In this document: piece by piece, positions 6,915 to 13,730 of the stretch
Layout: every line of letters begins with the position of its first letter
Numbering within the stretch: position 1 is the first letter of the stretch
DNA from: a virus
Direction: 5' to 3' (one strand)
Length of the DNA stretch: 32,329 nt
Virus record (IMG/VR): IMGVR_UViG_3300049596_000327
Span: 1-32,329 of that record
Translations under genes and position numbers: made by a program
Notes under the pieces: model-generated
Database searches by the model: none
What the model was told of the DNA's origin: nothing
The model's input: only the letters and a program-made list of their open reading frames with translations

Positions 6915-6922
6915 CAAATATA
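6915..6922 (-). promoter_or_regulatory. Candidate -7 promoter box (TATATTTG)
   Basis: On the minus strand the sequence is TATATTTG, matching the Bacteroidota -7 consensus TAnnTTTG. No TTTG lies at the usual distance upstream (17-21 bases above there is only TATT), so this is a half-match. Transcription would begin about at the ATG of the 61-residue gene and could drive it, the microprotein and the sigma-like factor. Confidence 0.35.
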
Positions 6923-6932
6923 ATAATCTTTT

Positions 6933-7067
6933 TTAATTTGAATATATTTCTTTGTTTTTTTCTTCAATGTATATTTCAAGCATCTGTTCAATACTTGCAC
7001 CCAAATACTTTTCTCCGTTTTCTCTAAACCAAAGGAAAAATTCTTTTAATGTTTCAAATTCGTTCAT
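6933..7067 (-). CDS. Acidic small protein (44 aa)
   Basis: Reads MNEFETLKEFFLWFRENGEK, followed by a helix EQMLEIYIEEKNKEIY. It overlaps the end of the zinc-finger gene by 14 bases and ends 11 bases before the next -7-like box. Composition and the close fit between neighbours support coding. Function unknown. Confidence 0.55.
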   Translation of the reverse strand: MNEFETLKEFFLWFRENGEKYLGASIEQMLEIYIEEKNKEIYSN

Positions 7068-7293
7068 TTTCTATAAATTTTATTACTTGTTCTTTTGTTT
7101 CAAATTTAACTATCTCATACTTATTAATTTCAAAGTTAAAATAAATTACTGATAAATCTTTAATTGACTGCTCTAGGAAGCATTGTTTACAACTTATACA
7201 TCTACCTTTGTCTGCTTTAACTTGGTACTTTCTATTATTTATTTTATAGGCTTCTAATGGTTTTTCAATCTTACAGTAAAAACATTTCTTCAT
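7054..7293 (-). CDS. Zinc-finger protein, paralogue 1 (79 aa)
   Basis: Begins MKKCFYCKIEKPLEAYKINN and carries CxxC at residues 4-7 and a second Cys cluster (CISCKQC) after residue 30, the pattern of a small treble-clef/zinc-ribbon often linked to HNH-type phage proteins. The C-terminal half (YFNFEINKYEIVKFETKEQV) is beta-like. It is clearly homologous to the protein at 13935-14243, with which it shares the start, NRKY, DKG-C, EINK and VKFE/IKFE blocks. It follows NinG in the transcript. Function unknown, probably nucleic-acid binding. Confidence 0.7.
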   Translation of the reverse strand: MKKCFYCKIEKPLEAYKINNRKYQVKADKGRCISCKQCFLEQSIKDLSVIYFNFEINKYEIVKFETKEQVIKFIENERI

Positions 7294-7329
7294 GTTAAAT
7301 TTTTTTAATTTTCTTTACACGTTTTAATT

Positions 7330-7857
7330 TCATGTAAAGTCTTTTATCTTTTGTTTATACGTTTCTATTAATTCTTTTAATTCATTTACTGTAAACTTTC
7401 TTGTTAATTGTGAATCTACAGTTAATTTTTCAAATGCTTCGTAACCTATTTTTTTAACTAGGTTTTCACGATAGTTCAGCAAATCCCCAGACTTATCCTT
7501 GTTGCAAGGTCTTGAACATTGAGCATGAACATTATTTTCATCAAATCTAACGTTATAATGTCCTCCAGCCGAATAGAAATGCCCAGCATCGCAATTGTTT
7601 TCTTTAATTGGTTTCTGACAACTTATACAAACATTTCCTTTATCACGGTATCTAATATACTTATTAAATACTTGTTGTGCTAGTTTAAGATAGTCTTGCA
7701 AAGTAAGTAATTCTTCTTTAACTTTCTTTTTCTTTTCGTTCCATGCTTTCAACTTTGTTTGTTCTGCAAAGTGTTTTATACATTCATCGTTTACCATGCA
7801 GTATTTTTGTAGCATATACTTTGGTTCAAACTTTTGTTTACATTGTTTACATCTCAT
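7330..7857 (-). CDS. ninG: NinG/Rap-like recombination protein (175 aa)
   Basis: ATG 7855-7857 was chosen (MRCKQCKQKFEPKYMLQKYC); the frame extends two codons further to a TTG. Cys3/Cys6/Cys20/Cys26 form an N-terminal zinc ribbon. The core has CISC at 77-80, GHFYSAGGHYNVRFDENN from 92, and H111-x2-C114-x3-C118, the HNH-like metal site of the lambda NinG family. NinG acts on branched recombination intermediates, consistent with the ERF annealing protein here. It overlaps the methyltransferase by 11 bases. Confidence 0.9.
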   Translation of the reverse strand: MRCKQCKQKFEPKYMLQKYCMVNDECIKHFAEQTKLKAWNEKKKKVKEELLTLQDYLKLAQQVFNKYIRYRDKGNVCISCQKPIKENNCDAGHFYSAGGHYNVRFDENNVHAQCSRPCNKDKSGDLLNYRENLVKKIGYEAFEKLTVDSQLTRKFTVNELKELIETYKQKIKDFT

Positions 7858-8533
7858 AATCAAATATTGAAGTTTGTTTAATATCTTTCTTTTTAATTAT
7901 TCCTAAAGCAGTTTCAAATATAGTTCTACCGGCTTCATAGTCTACCAAGTTCCTAGCTATTTTATCTGTTCTTTGTTCCCCTTTGTATTTTCTAAAATCG
8001 TAATCATGGAATTTACAAAGTTTATTTACTTCATCTTTACCTGCTCCTATTTGTATTTTTCTTTCATTTAATTCATTTGGTAAATTAAAGTTTGTCCAAT
8101 ATAAATGTCTGCCTCTTTTTTGTGCTTGGATTAATGGCTCATAATATGGTATTACATTTTCTATTACATATTTACCTTTAAAATAATGTTGCAAAAATAA
8201 TATTTCTTGATATAAAGCCATTTCAGGGTAAACTGCTTCCGTATTTGTTTCGTAATTATTAGCAACTGCAAATCTTGCTCTAGAATGAGTAGGACATGGA
8301 GGACTTGACCATATAAAATCAAACTCTTTATAATTGTCTAATAAGTATTGGTGTGCATCTGCAACTATAACTTTGTCATTTTGGAATCTTTCTTGATATA
8401 ATTTTGCTAGTTCTTCATCCCATTCAACCGAAGTTACTTCAATTTCAATACCTTTTTCTTTTGCAACTTCATCCCATTTATACCTATTTCCACCTAAACA
8501 GGCATATAAGTTTAATATTTTAAATTTCTTCAT
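7847..8533 (-). CDS. DNA (cytosine-5)-methyltransferase-like protein, short (228 aa)
   Basis: Motif I is ILNLYACLGGNRYKW (residues 6-20), the catalytic motif IV is SSPPCPTHSRARF with Cys80 (PCP instead of the usual PCQ), motif VI is YVIENV (122-127), and motif VIII-like QKRGRHLYWTNF starts at 138. The protein is short for a C5 methyltransferase and lacks an obvious target-recognition domain. It may modify phage DNA to avoid host restriction; target unknown. It overlaps the preceding gene by 14 bases and NinG by 11. Confidence 0.8.
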   Translation of the reverse strand: MKKFKILNLYACLGGNRYKWDEVAKEKGIEIEVTSVEWDEELAKLYQERFQNDKVIVADAHQYLLDNYKEFDFIWSSPPCPTHSRARFAVANNYETNTEAVYPEMALYQEILFLQHYFKGKYVIENVIPYYEPLIQAQKRGRHLYWTNFNLPNELNERKIQIGAGKDEVNKLCKFHDYDFRKYKGEQRTDKIARNLVDYEAGRTIFETALGIIKKKDIKQTSIFDYEM

Positions 8534-8780
8534 CTATTCTAAAGTTTTCGTTTACTATCTCTATTCCAAAGTCAACACATAACACTTCAGTTTCACAAAT
8601 CAATGCTTCCATTTCTTCGTGAGTATATAACTTACAACTTATTTCTGTATCTAAATCGGCATTGCTTTTTAAAATAGAATCTAGTTCATCTATTCCGTTT
8701 TTATATCCAATACTTACCCACTCGCTAAATAGTTTATGAAGTAATGTTTTATATTTTATTATTTGTTTTGGTGTACTCAT
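8520..8780 (-). CDS. Hypothetical protein (86 aa)
   Basis: An acidic, helical protein (starts MSTPKQIIKYKTLLHKLFSE, ends with several Glu/Asp). One base separates it from the preceding gene's stop and it overlaps the methyltransferase start by 14 bases. No family recognised; possibly an accessory of the replication block. Confidence 0.6.
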   Translation of the reverse strand: MSTPKQIIKYKTLLHKLFSEWVSIGYKNGIDELDSILKSNADLDTEISCKLYTHEEMEALICETEVLCVDFGIEIVNENFRIDEEI

Positions 8781-8781
8781 C

Positions 8782-9075
8782 TTATTTGCTTATTGTGTTT
8801 CTTACTTCTTCGCCTAGTTTTTGTCTTACTTTGTATTTTAAACCTCTTAAAGATTCTTCATTTTGTTGTAAATGTTGTCTGCATCTTCTTATCGTTTCAG
8901 GACTTGTTAACGTTCCATCTTTTAAATATTCTAACATATCATCTGAATTATATAACATTCCTATATGAATATCATTTTTCCATATTTCAGCTATTAATAA
9001 TCTATCGCAATCTCTAGCATCTTTATTAGTTTCTAATATGTTTCTAACTCTTTGTTTCACTTCGTTGTTTATCAT
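8782..9075 (-). CDS. Conserved-type phage replication-block protein (97 aa)
   Basis: Helical and basic, with PETIRRCRQHLQQNEESLRG near residue 60 followed by KVRQKLGEEVRN. Proteins with a 'P-x-S/T-I-x-R-x-R-x-x-Q' helix of this size are frequent beside phage helicase genes, but have no established function. It overlaps the upstream gene by 4 bases. Confidence 0.6.
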   Translation of the reverse strand: MINNEVKQRVRNILETNKDARDCDRLLIAEIWKNDIHIGMLYNSDDMLEYLKDGTLTSPETIRRCRQHLQQNEESLRGLKYKVRQKLGEEVRNTISK

Positions 9076-9362
9076 AATAATTCTATTAAGTTTTTGTTTT
9101 CTTGTTTTGCTTCTTCTAATTGTTTATCTACTCTCATTAATGCTATTTGATAGCTTGAAATTAATGTTTCGTTACTTCTTACTATCTTCTCTAACTCTAT
9201 AATGCAATTTAAAGCGTTTTTTATATCTTCTAAAGAGCTTTCTAGTAATTTAGTATAATTACCTTGACTATCTTTTTGATATGCCGTTATATGCAATATT
9301 TTTAAAGTAGCTTGTAAACTTCGTAAATTTACAATATTTAAGTTAATTTCTATTTGTGTCAT
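9072..9362 (-). CDS. Coiled-coil hypothetical protein (96 aa)
   Basis: Almost entirely helical with heptad-like hydrophobic spacing (DIKNALNCIIELEKIVRSNE; LMRVDKQLEEAKQENKNLIE). The start shares a base with the stop of the ATPase gene (TGATG) and the end overlaps the next gene by 4 bases. Function unknown; the position suggests a helper of the replication ATPase. Confidence 0.6.
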   Translation of the reverse strand: MTQIEINLNIVNLRSLQATLKILHITAYQKDSQGNYTKLLESSLEDIKNALNCIIELEKIVRSNETLISSYQIALMRVDKQLEEAKQENKNLIELL

Positions 9363-10327
9363 CAGAATGGGGTGTCATCAGGTTTAACATATTTTAATTC
9401 TGTTTGTATTGGTTTATCAAAATCACTCATAGCACTTGAAAGTGGTTTTATAACTAAATCATTTACAATACCATTTTTTCTTTTAATTGCATCTTTGCCA
9501 CCATTTGTAAAACCTAAACCGTAATTATAATTAAACATTAAAGGCACATTTAATTCTGTTTGTTTACCTCCCGTATCTCTATCTTTAATTTTTTCAACAT
9601 CGATTAAAGTTTGAAACTTCATTCCCTCATGTTTAACAAGTCTATGAATAACTATCATATCATCACATCTATTTAAAAAAGGTTTACCTCCCTCAATATG
9701 TGCTTTCAACGGTGGCTTTAAATGTCCCTCCCAAGGGTGTTTTGCTGGATAAATCATTGATGTTCTACCTGATTCACTTGTTGGATGTGTACTTAAATAA
9801 ATAGTTTTATTAGTTTGATTACAAAATTGTCGTGCATTATTTAAGAAATTGTAATTGTCTGCATGAGTCATCCCTCTATCTAAACCCGTAAAAGGGTCAA
9901 TAAAACATCCGTCCACTTCAATAGAGTTGAATATTTCTAAAAGTTGTTCAGGTTTATAAAGTTTTGAATTATCTACAAATTTAAACCAATGCTCAATTTT
10001 CATTTCATATCTACGGATTTCTTTGTAGTCTAAATCAAAATAGTTTTTACCTGAATACATTTGAATTAAATCCCTCATCACTTGACCACTTGAATTTTCG
10101 CCCATCCAAATACACCATTTCAAATCGTGTTGAGTTGATAAAGCTAACATATACCATTCAAACCAATAAGACTTACCAACATTATCATGTCCTAAAATAA
10201 TATTTAGTTGTTTACGCTTAAAAAGAATATAATCATCTAACTCAATTCCTAAACCTAAACCTTTCTGAACTTTACCGTCTCGGTAATCATTCAAGAATTT
10301 TGTACTATGTCCTGAATTTAATATCAT
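9362..10327 (-). CDS. RecA/DnaB-like replication ATPase (321 aa)
   Basis: Walker A GHDNVGKS at residues 46-53, an aromatic/acidic WMGENSS segment near 75, Walker B-like CFIDPF at 141-146, and a possible sensor histidine STHPTSESGR at 179-188. The fold order matches RecA/DnaB/RadA-type phage helicases without the DnaB N-terminal domain. It lies directly after the replisome-organiser gene (4-base overlap), the usual loader-helicase pairing, so it is the likely replicative helicase or a RecA-like ATPase. The C-terminus beyond residue 260 is low in motifs. Confidence 0.8.
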   Translation of the reverse strand: MILNSGHSTKFLNDYRDGKVQKGLGLGIELDDYILFKRKQLNIILGHDNVGKSYWFEWYMLALSTQHDLKWCIWMGENSSGQVMRDLIQMYSGKNYFDLDYKEIRRYEMKIEHWFKFVDNSKLYKPEQLLEIFNSIEVDGCFIDPFTGLDRGMTHADNYNFLNNARQFCNQTNKTIYLSTHPTSESGRTSMIYPAKHPWEGHLKPPLKAHIEGGKPFLNRCDDMIVIHRLVKHEGMKFQTLIDVEKIKDRDTGGKQTELNVPLMFNYNYGLGFTNGGKDAIKRKNGIVNDLVIKPLSSAMSDFDKPIQTELKYVKPDDTPF

Positions 10328-11055
10328 TGTTGATTAAGTTTTTTCATTATGTTTAAATAATAATCATCTTGTACTACTTCATTGTTTAATTTATGTGAAT
10401 GTAACTCAACTGTTTTTTCTCTAGATATGTATTCAGGAGTAATAAACTTATAACTTGTTTCTTTATGGTATTCGTCATTTTTAAGGTTATCAATTACAAT
10501 TTTAAATGTATCTTTAGGATAATCTTTTAAACGTGCATTAAATTGTTTCTTTGCTTTATCGTTTACTTTTTGAAATTTTTTATCAAAAGTTAAATTTATA
10601 TATTTTAAAAGTTTATCATAATCAATTGATGATTTATCATCTTCTTTTTGTTCTTGTTCTTCTTCTTCTTCTTCTTGCGATGCAGTATATATACCGTTTA
10701 CATACTCTATCAATACTCTATCTTTCACATTTAAAAGTTCTGATTTTATGCAACTTATAACTTTTGGAGACGTTGAACCATTAAATTTAGCCCAATTCCT
10801 TAATGCTATTTCTTTAGTACTGTCATTATACATTATTCTGTTATTATCAATAAAATATTTTAACAGTTTTGATACTCTATCTATACTATATCCTAAATCA
10901 AAAGAAATATGTTTTTTTGAAATTTCATATATACCACATTGTTTTGTTTTTTCATTAGTAAGTAAATATAAATAAAATAGTTTGTGGTCGTTATCTAAAT
11001 CTTGAATAAATGTATCAGACCAAAAAGAAGTGTGTATTTTTCTAAATATAGCCAT
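10324..11055 (-). CDS. Replisome organiser/helicase-loader-like protein (243 aa)
   Basis: The N-terminal part (residues 1-110) starts IFRKIHTSFWSDTFIQDLDN and reads as a winged-helix DNA-binding domain of phage replisome organisers. A run of Glu/Gln (residues ~127-140) forms a flexible linker encoded by GAA repeats. The C-terminal part (about 146-225) resembles the conserved phage C-terminal domain Phg_2220_C, with YINLTFDKKF and YKFITPEYI. It probably binds an origin and loads the adjacent ATPase. Overlap with that gene is 4 bases. Confidence 0.75.
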   Translation of the reverse strand: MAIFRKIHTSFWSDTFIQDLDNDHKLFYLYLLTNEKTKQCGIYEISKKHISFDLGYSIDRVSKLLKYFIDNNRIMYNDSTKEIALRNWAKFNGSTSPKVISCIKSELLNVKDRVLIEYVNGIYTASQEEEEEEQEQKEDDKSSIDYDKLLKYINLTFDKKFQKVNDKAKKQFNARLKDYPKDTFKIVIDNLKNDEYHKETSYKFITPEYISREKTVELHSHKLNNEVVQDDYYLNIMKKLNQQ

Positions 11056-11057
11056 GA

Positions 11058-11573
11058 TTAAAAACCTTTATTAGTTAAATTATAATTACTAATCTCTTTA
11101 AATTCAATTCCGTCAATACCATAAGAATATTTATATAATTCAACTTGTATTTTTGATTCTTGAAAAATTTCATCATCATAGATTGAATTACAAAATAAAT
11201 CTCCTAAATAACAAAATGAACTGTTTAAATCTATTTCTCTACCTATTAAGGTAATTTTATAATTAAATAAATGTTCTTTATCTTTATTATTTAAATATGT
11301 TTTAATTCCTTGTAAGTAATTTATAGCTTGAAAAAATGTGCTTACTCCTATTTTATCTTTTTTTAATTCAAGTATATTTATTACACCTTTAATTTTGCAT
11401 TTAAAATATTCATCATATCTTGGTAAAGATATTTCAACTAAATCTGCTATTCCATAGTTACCAATTTTAAATTGTCTTTTTAATATACCATGTAAATAAA
11501 GACCTTTATCTGATAATTTTTCTTTATCTGATAAGTAAATGATTTCTTCTAAATCTTTTTCAAAAAATTCCAT
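11058..11573 (-). CDS. PD-(D/E)XK nuclease-like protein (171 aa)
   Basis: Shows the order of a restriction-endonuclease-like fold: a helix with FEKDLEEII at 4-12, a strand with GIADLVEI and Asp44, a second strand INILELK with Glu69 and Lys71, then a helix with Gln82 (FFQAINYL). These are the usual D-(E)xK-Q positions. It is the first gene after the non-coding RNA/terminator region and is followed two bases later by the replisome organiser. Role inferred: nuclease in replication, recombination or defence. Confidence 0.6.
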   Translation of the reverse strand: MEFFEKDLEEIIYLSDKEKLSDKGLYLHGILKRQFKIGNYGIADLVEISLPRYDEYFKCKIKGVINILELKKDKIGVSTFFQAINYLQGIKTYLNNKDKEHLFNYKITLIGREIDLNSSFCYLGDLFCNSIYDDEIFQESKIQVELYKYSYGIDGIEFKEISNYNLTNKGF

Positions 11574-11596
11574 AACATTCCGTTATTTTAATACAT

Positions 11597-11648
11597 AAAA
11601 AAACCCTTTACAAACAATAGCTTCTCACTTCTATTATCTATAAAGGGT
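11597..11648 (-). terminator. Intrinsic terminator with 18-bp stem
   Basis: Arms ACCCTTTA (11648-11641) and TAAAGGGT (11610-11603) continue inward through U-G, A-U, G-U and then AATAG/CTATT without a break, giving an 18-bp stem and a ten-base loop AAGTGAGAAG. A run of seven A on the plus strand (11597-11603) gives the U-tract on the minus transcript. It lies between the promoter at 11694 and the nuclease start at 11573. Confidence 0.85.
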
Positions 11649-11687
11649 AAACCTAATTTCTTTGTTCAGTATTGTGAGAAGTGAACT
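11597..11687 (-). ncRNA. Candidate structured leader/small RNA with complementary hairpin loops
   Basis: A transcript starting just below the TATATTTG box would be about 90 nt and would consist of hairpin 1 (GTTCA ... TGAAC, 11686-11664, 13-base loop), a short A/U linker and the terminator hairpin. Loop 1 contains CTTCTCAC and the terminator loop contains GTGAGAAG, an exact 8-base complement. The loops could kiss, or the 5' segment could invade the terminator stem. It could be a regulatory RNA or an attenuator for the nuclease/replication genes. No known RNA family recognised. Confidence 0.55.
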
Positions 11688-11693
11688 ATGTCG

Positions 11694-11722
11694 CAAATAT
11701 AGTAATTTATTTTAAATACAAT
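11694..11722 (-). promoter_or_regulatory. Promoter-like site (ATTG-17-TATATTTG)
   Basis: Minus-strand -7 box TATATTTG (11701-11694), with ATTG (11722-11719) 17 bases upstream in an AT-only spacer, close to the Bacteroidota TTTG/TAnnTTTG pattern. It lies in the largest non-coding gap of the genome (11574-11788) directly before the structured RNA. Confidence 0.6.
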
Positions 11723-11788
11723 ACTTTTTTATTATTTTTTTTAAATGTTATATAAATAATACTTTAACGTATAATAATTAGTTAAATG

Positions 11789-12004
11789 TTATAAAAACAA
11801 TTCATTTTCGTAAAGTAGTTCTTGTAATTTAATACGTACCTTTTCAGCTAATTGAATATCCTCGCTATTTTCTGAATACTTATACATATTGCGATAGTAG
11901 TTATCTAATTCGACAACTAACATTCGCCATTTAAAACCGTTCATGCAGTCTTTTATTTCATCTGCATCTTCAAAACTATCGAACTCTAATATTACTTTTG
12001 CCAT
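11789..12004 (-). CDS. Hypothetical phage protein (71 aa)
   Basis: Starts MAKVILEFDSFEDADEIKDC, a strand followed by an acidic helix, then CMNGFKWRMLVVELDNYYRN and a C-terminal helix. This layout is seen in many small phage proteins from aquatic and gut phages, with no known function. It is preceded by a 20-base direct repeat and followed by the 215-base non-coding region, so it is the last gene of its transcription unit. Confidence 0.7.
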   Translation of the reverse strand: MAKVILEFDSFEDADEIKDCMNGFKWRMLVVELDNYYRNMYKYSENSEDIQLAEKVRIKLQELLYENELFL

Positions 12005-12006
12005 AA

Positions 12007-12058
12007 TTTAAGGTTATATGTTTAAATTTTATTTTTATTTTAAGGTTATATGCTTAAA
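12007..12058. repeat. Two 20-base direct repeats, 32 bases apart
   Basis: TTTAAGGTTATATGTTTAAA (12007-12026) and TTTAAGGTTATATGCTTAAA (12039-12058) differ at one position. The start-to-start distance is 32 bases, about three helical turns, so a protein could bind both on one face. They occupy the gap between the phosphoesterase stop and the 71-residue gene start. Operator or duplicated leader are both possible. Confidence 0.6.
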
Positions 12059-13172
12059 AAATTACCGTGAGACGTGCGACTTGCCCGAAATCTTTGTGAA
12101 ATAAGAAACCCTCAATTGCTAGTGGCGAATGCTGATAGCCGCTTTTATGGTGCCAACTATCTGCTGGACTTGGAGAACGTAATGATTCTATTTGAACGCT
12201 CATAATGTCTTTACTTGTTTTATGGTGTACATGGTGTGTAAACCAATATCTATGTTTGCATTTATGCCAATGTTCACTCGCTTCGTGGCACATAAGCAAA
12301 GGTAAATCATTTTGCTTTGCACCGTCCCCGTGTGTTGTACCGATTAGATTCTTTCCGTAAGTTGTGTACTTTCTATGGCTTGGCGACCTATCAAATTTAA
12401 TATTTGGGTGTTCATTATACCATGAATATAAAGAATCCATTAAAAAGAATCCTGACATTTCATCGTGATTAGATACGTTGTAAACTATTTCTAAATCTGC
12501 AATGCTTACTAAAGTTTCAATAATATCAATATAAAGTTGTTTAGCCATTAAAAAGGCGTCGAACCAAAGTAAATGTGTTGACTGGTCAGTTCCCTTAGTT
12601 GTTTGTGATTTCGTGTTATCAGTGTTTAGTATATCATTTCCAACTATTAAAATAATTTTATCTATGTTAAAACCTTTTGATTTTTGTATAATACTAGAAA
12701 CACCGTCTTTTACTCTTTGAACTGCTATTTGTGAATTATATTCCTCTCCTGTTTCAAATGCTGAACAAAGTTTATTTATATGTACATCTGCTGGGTCTAT
12801 TAATAAGCAGTGTCCATCTTCATCTGATTCGGTTCTTATTATTTGGATATGGTTAGGTCTTAAATCTTTTACGCTACCGATAAAATCTTCTTTAAAATCT
12901 TCGTAGTTAAATATATTGTTTTCCCCTTTAACATTGATTGAGTAGTTTTTTCCTTTGTACCAATAATGTTTTACTTTTTCGGGGTCTATTCCTACTTTCT
13001 CGCATTCGTCAAATATACCTTTGTCAACTCTTTTGCTTATTAGTGTTGAAATGTTTCTTCTGATATTGTCGGAGTAGTTAATATTTAACTCTTTGCACAT
13101 TAAACGAGCAGTTTCTCTCCTGGAGTTGTTAGACTTATACAATTCCATTATTCTGTCGATATTCTCAACCAT
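12054..13172 (-). CDS. Metallophosphoesterase with N-terminal HTH-like domain (372 aa)
   Basis: Calcineurin-like metal motifs are all visible: D129-x-H131 (DPADVH), G178-N179-D180, N235-H236-D237, H281-G-D283 and the HHVHH cluster at 313-317. The first ~50 residues (IMELYKSNNSRRETARLMCK ...) look like a helix-turn-helix. Family members such as SbcD/Mre11 are nucleases; this phage type is probably a DNA nuclease or phosphatase in recombination. The gene starts shortly after a terminator (13193-13224), so it depends on read-through or an unrecognised promoter. Confidence 0.8.
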   Translation of the reverse strand: MVENIDRIMELYKSNNSRRETARLMCKELNINYSDNIRRNISTLISKRVDKGIFDECEKVGIDPEKVKHYWYKGKNYSINVKGENNIFNYEDFKEDFIGSVKDLRPNHIQIIRTESDEDGHCLLIDPADVHINKLCSAFETGEEYNSQIAVQRVKDGVSSIIQKSKGFNIDKIILIVGNDILNTDNTKSQTTKGTDQSTHLLWFDAFLMAKQLYIDIIETLVSIADLEIVYNVSNHDEMSGFFLMDSLYSWYNEHPNIKFDRSPSHRKYTTYGKNLIGTTHGDGAKQNDLPLLMCHEASEHWHKCKHRYWFTHHVHHKTSKDIMSVQIESLRSPSPADSWHHKSGYQHSPLAIEGFLFHKDFGQVARLTVIF

Positions 13173-13192
13173 AAACTAATTAATTAATACAT

Positions 13193-13224
13193 AAAAAAAG
13201 CAACGCTAACTTAATAACGTTGCT
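13193..13224 (-). terminator. Intrinsic terminator
   Basis: Minus-strand arms AGCAACG (13224-13218) and CGTTGCT (13205-13199) with a twelve-base loop, followed by a T run from plus-strand A 13193-13199. It lies 25 bases after the stop of the 35-codon gene and 21 bases before the phosphoesterase start. Confidence 0.8.
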
Positions 13225-13248
13225 AAATTAAATATTTTTATTAACTAA

Positions 13249-13356
13249 TTACTTTTTAATTAATTCTTTTATCTTTTTATCGATTTCTTTTTTCTTTTTA
13301 TCACTCACATATAATTTGCAAGTTTCTAAAGTTTTAATTAAATATTCAAATTTCAT
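13249..13356 (-). CDS. Lysine-rich microprotein (35 aa)
   Basis: Reads MKFEYLIKTLETCKLYVSDK, then an almost pure Lys/Ile/Glu helix (KEIDKKIKELIKK). Its ATG overlaps the upstream stop as ATGA (13353-13356) and an intrinsic terminator follows. The coupling supports translation; function unknown. Confidence 0.55.
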   Translation of the reverse strand: MKFEYLIKTLETCKLYVSDKKKKEIDKKIKELIKK

Positions 13357-13730
13357 AATGATTTTTTTAAATTAGTTATATCTGACTTTAGTTTTTCTAA
13401 ATATAAAATAAAATCCATTGCTTCTTGTTTTGCGTGTTCAATCCATTCTAAAGTGCTTAAATCGTTTCTGTCTAGTGTTGTGTTGTATTTCTTTATTCCA
13501 ACCTCGCTACGTTGTTTAAATTGATTAATAACGCTTTCAACTATTGAATCTTTAATATAAGTTTCGTTTGTTTCTTCTATTAAATTATATTGATTAACGT
13601 CAAAGCTAACACCATAATACCCGATAGGGTAAATTACTTCGTTACTTTCTATTACTGTACCCGTAAATTTATCTTTGTTAAGTCTAGTTACTTTAACTTT
13701 AAACTTTAACTCTTTGTGAATTCCTATCAT
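13353..13730 (-). CDS. MazG-like/nucleotide pyrophosphohydrolase-like protein (125 aa)
   Basis: The N-terminal half is beta-rich (KVKVTRLNKDKFTGTVIESN). The C-terminal half reads QRSEVGIKKYNTTLDRNDLS then LEWIEHAKQEAMDFILYLEK, which resembles the short MazG-like module of many phages, with Glu/Asp in the helix (EAMD) as metal ligands. It would hydrolyse NTPs or dNTPs. The N-terminal part may be a separate domain. It overlaps the neighbouring genes by 4 bases on each side. Confidence 0.6.
   Translation of the reverse strand: MIGIHKELKFKVKVTRLNKDKFTGTVIESNEVIYPIGYYGVSFDVNQYNLIEETNETYIKDSIVESVINQFKQRSEVGIKKYNTTLDRNDLSTLEWIEHAKQEAMDFILYLEKLKSDITNLKKSL

Noticed and set aside
10655-10682. CRISPR-like or minisatellite repeat
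   Set aside because: It is a simple in-frame GAA/CTT triplet run inside a gene. No array of direct repeats with spacers was seen anywhere in the window.
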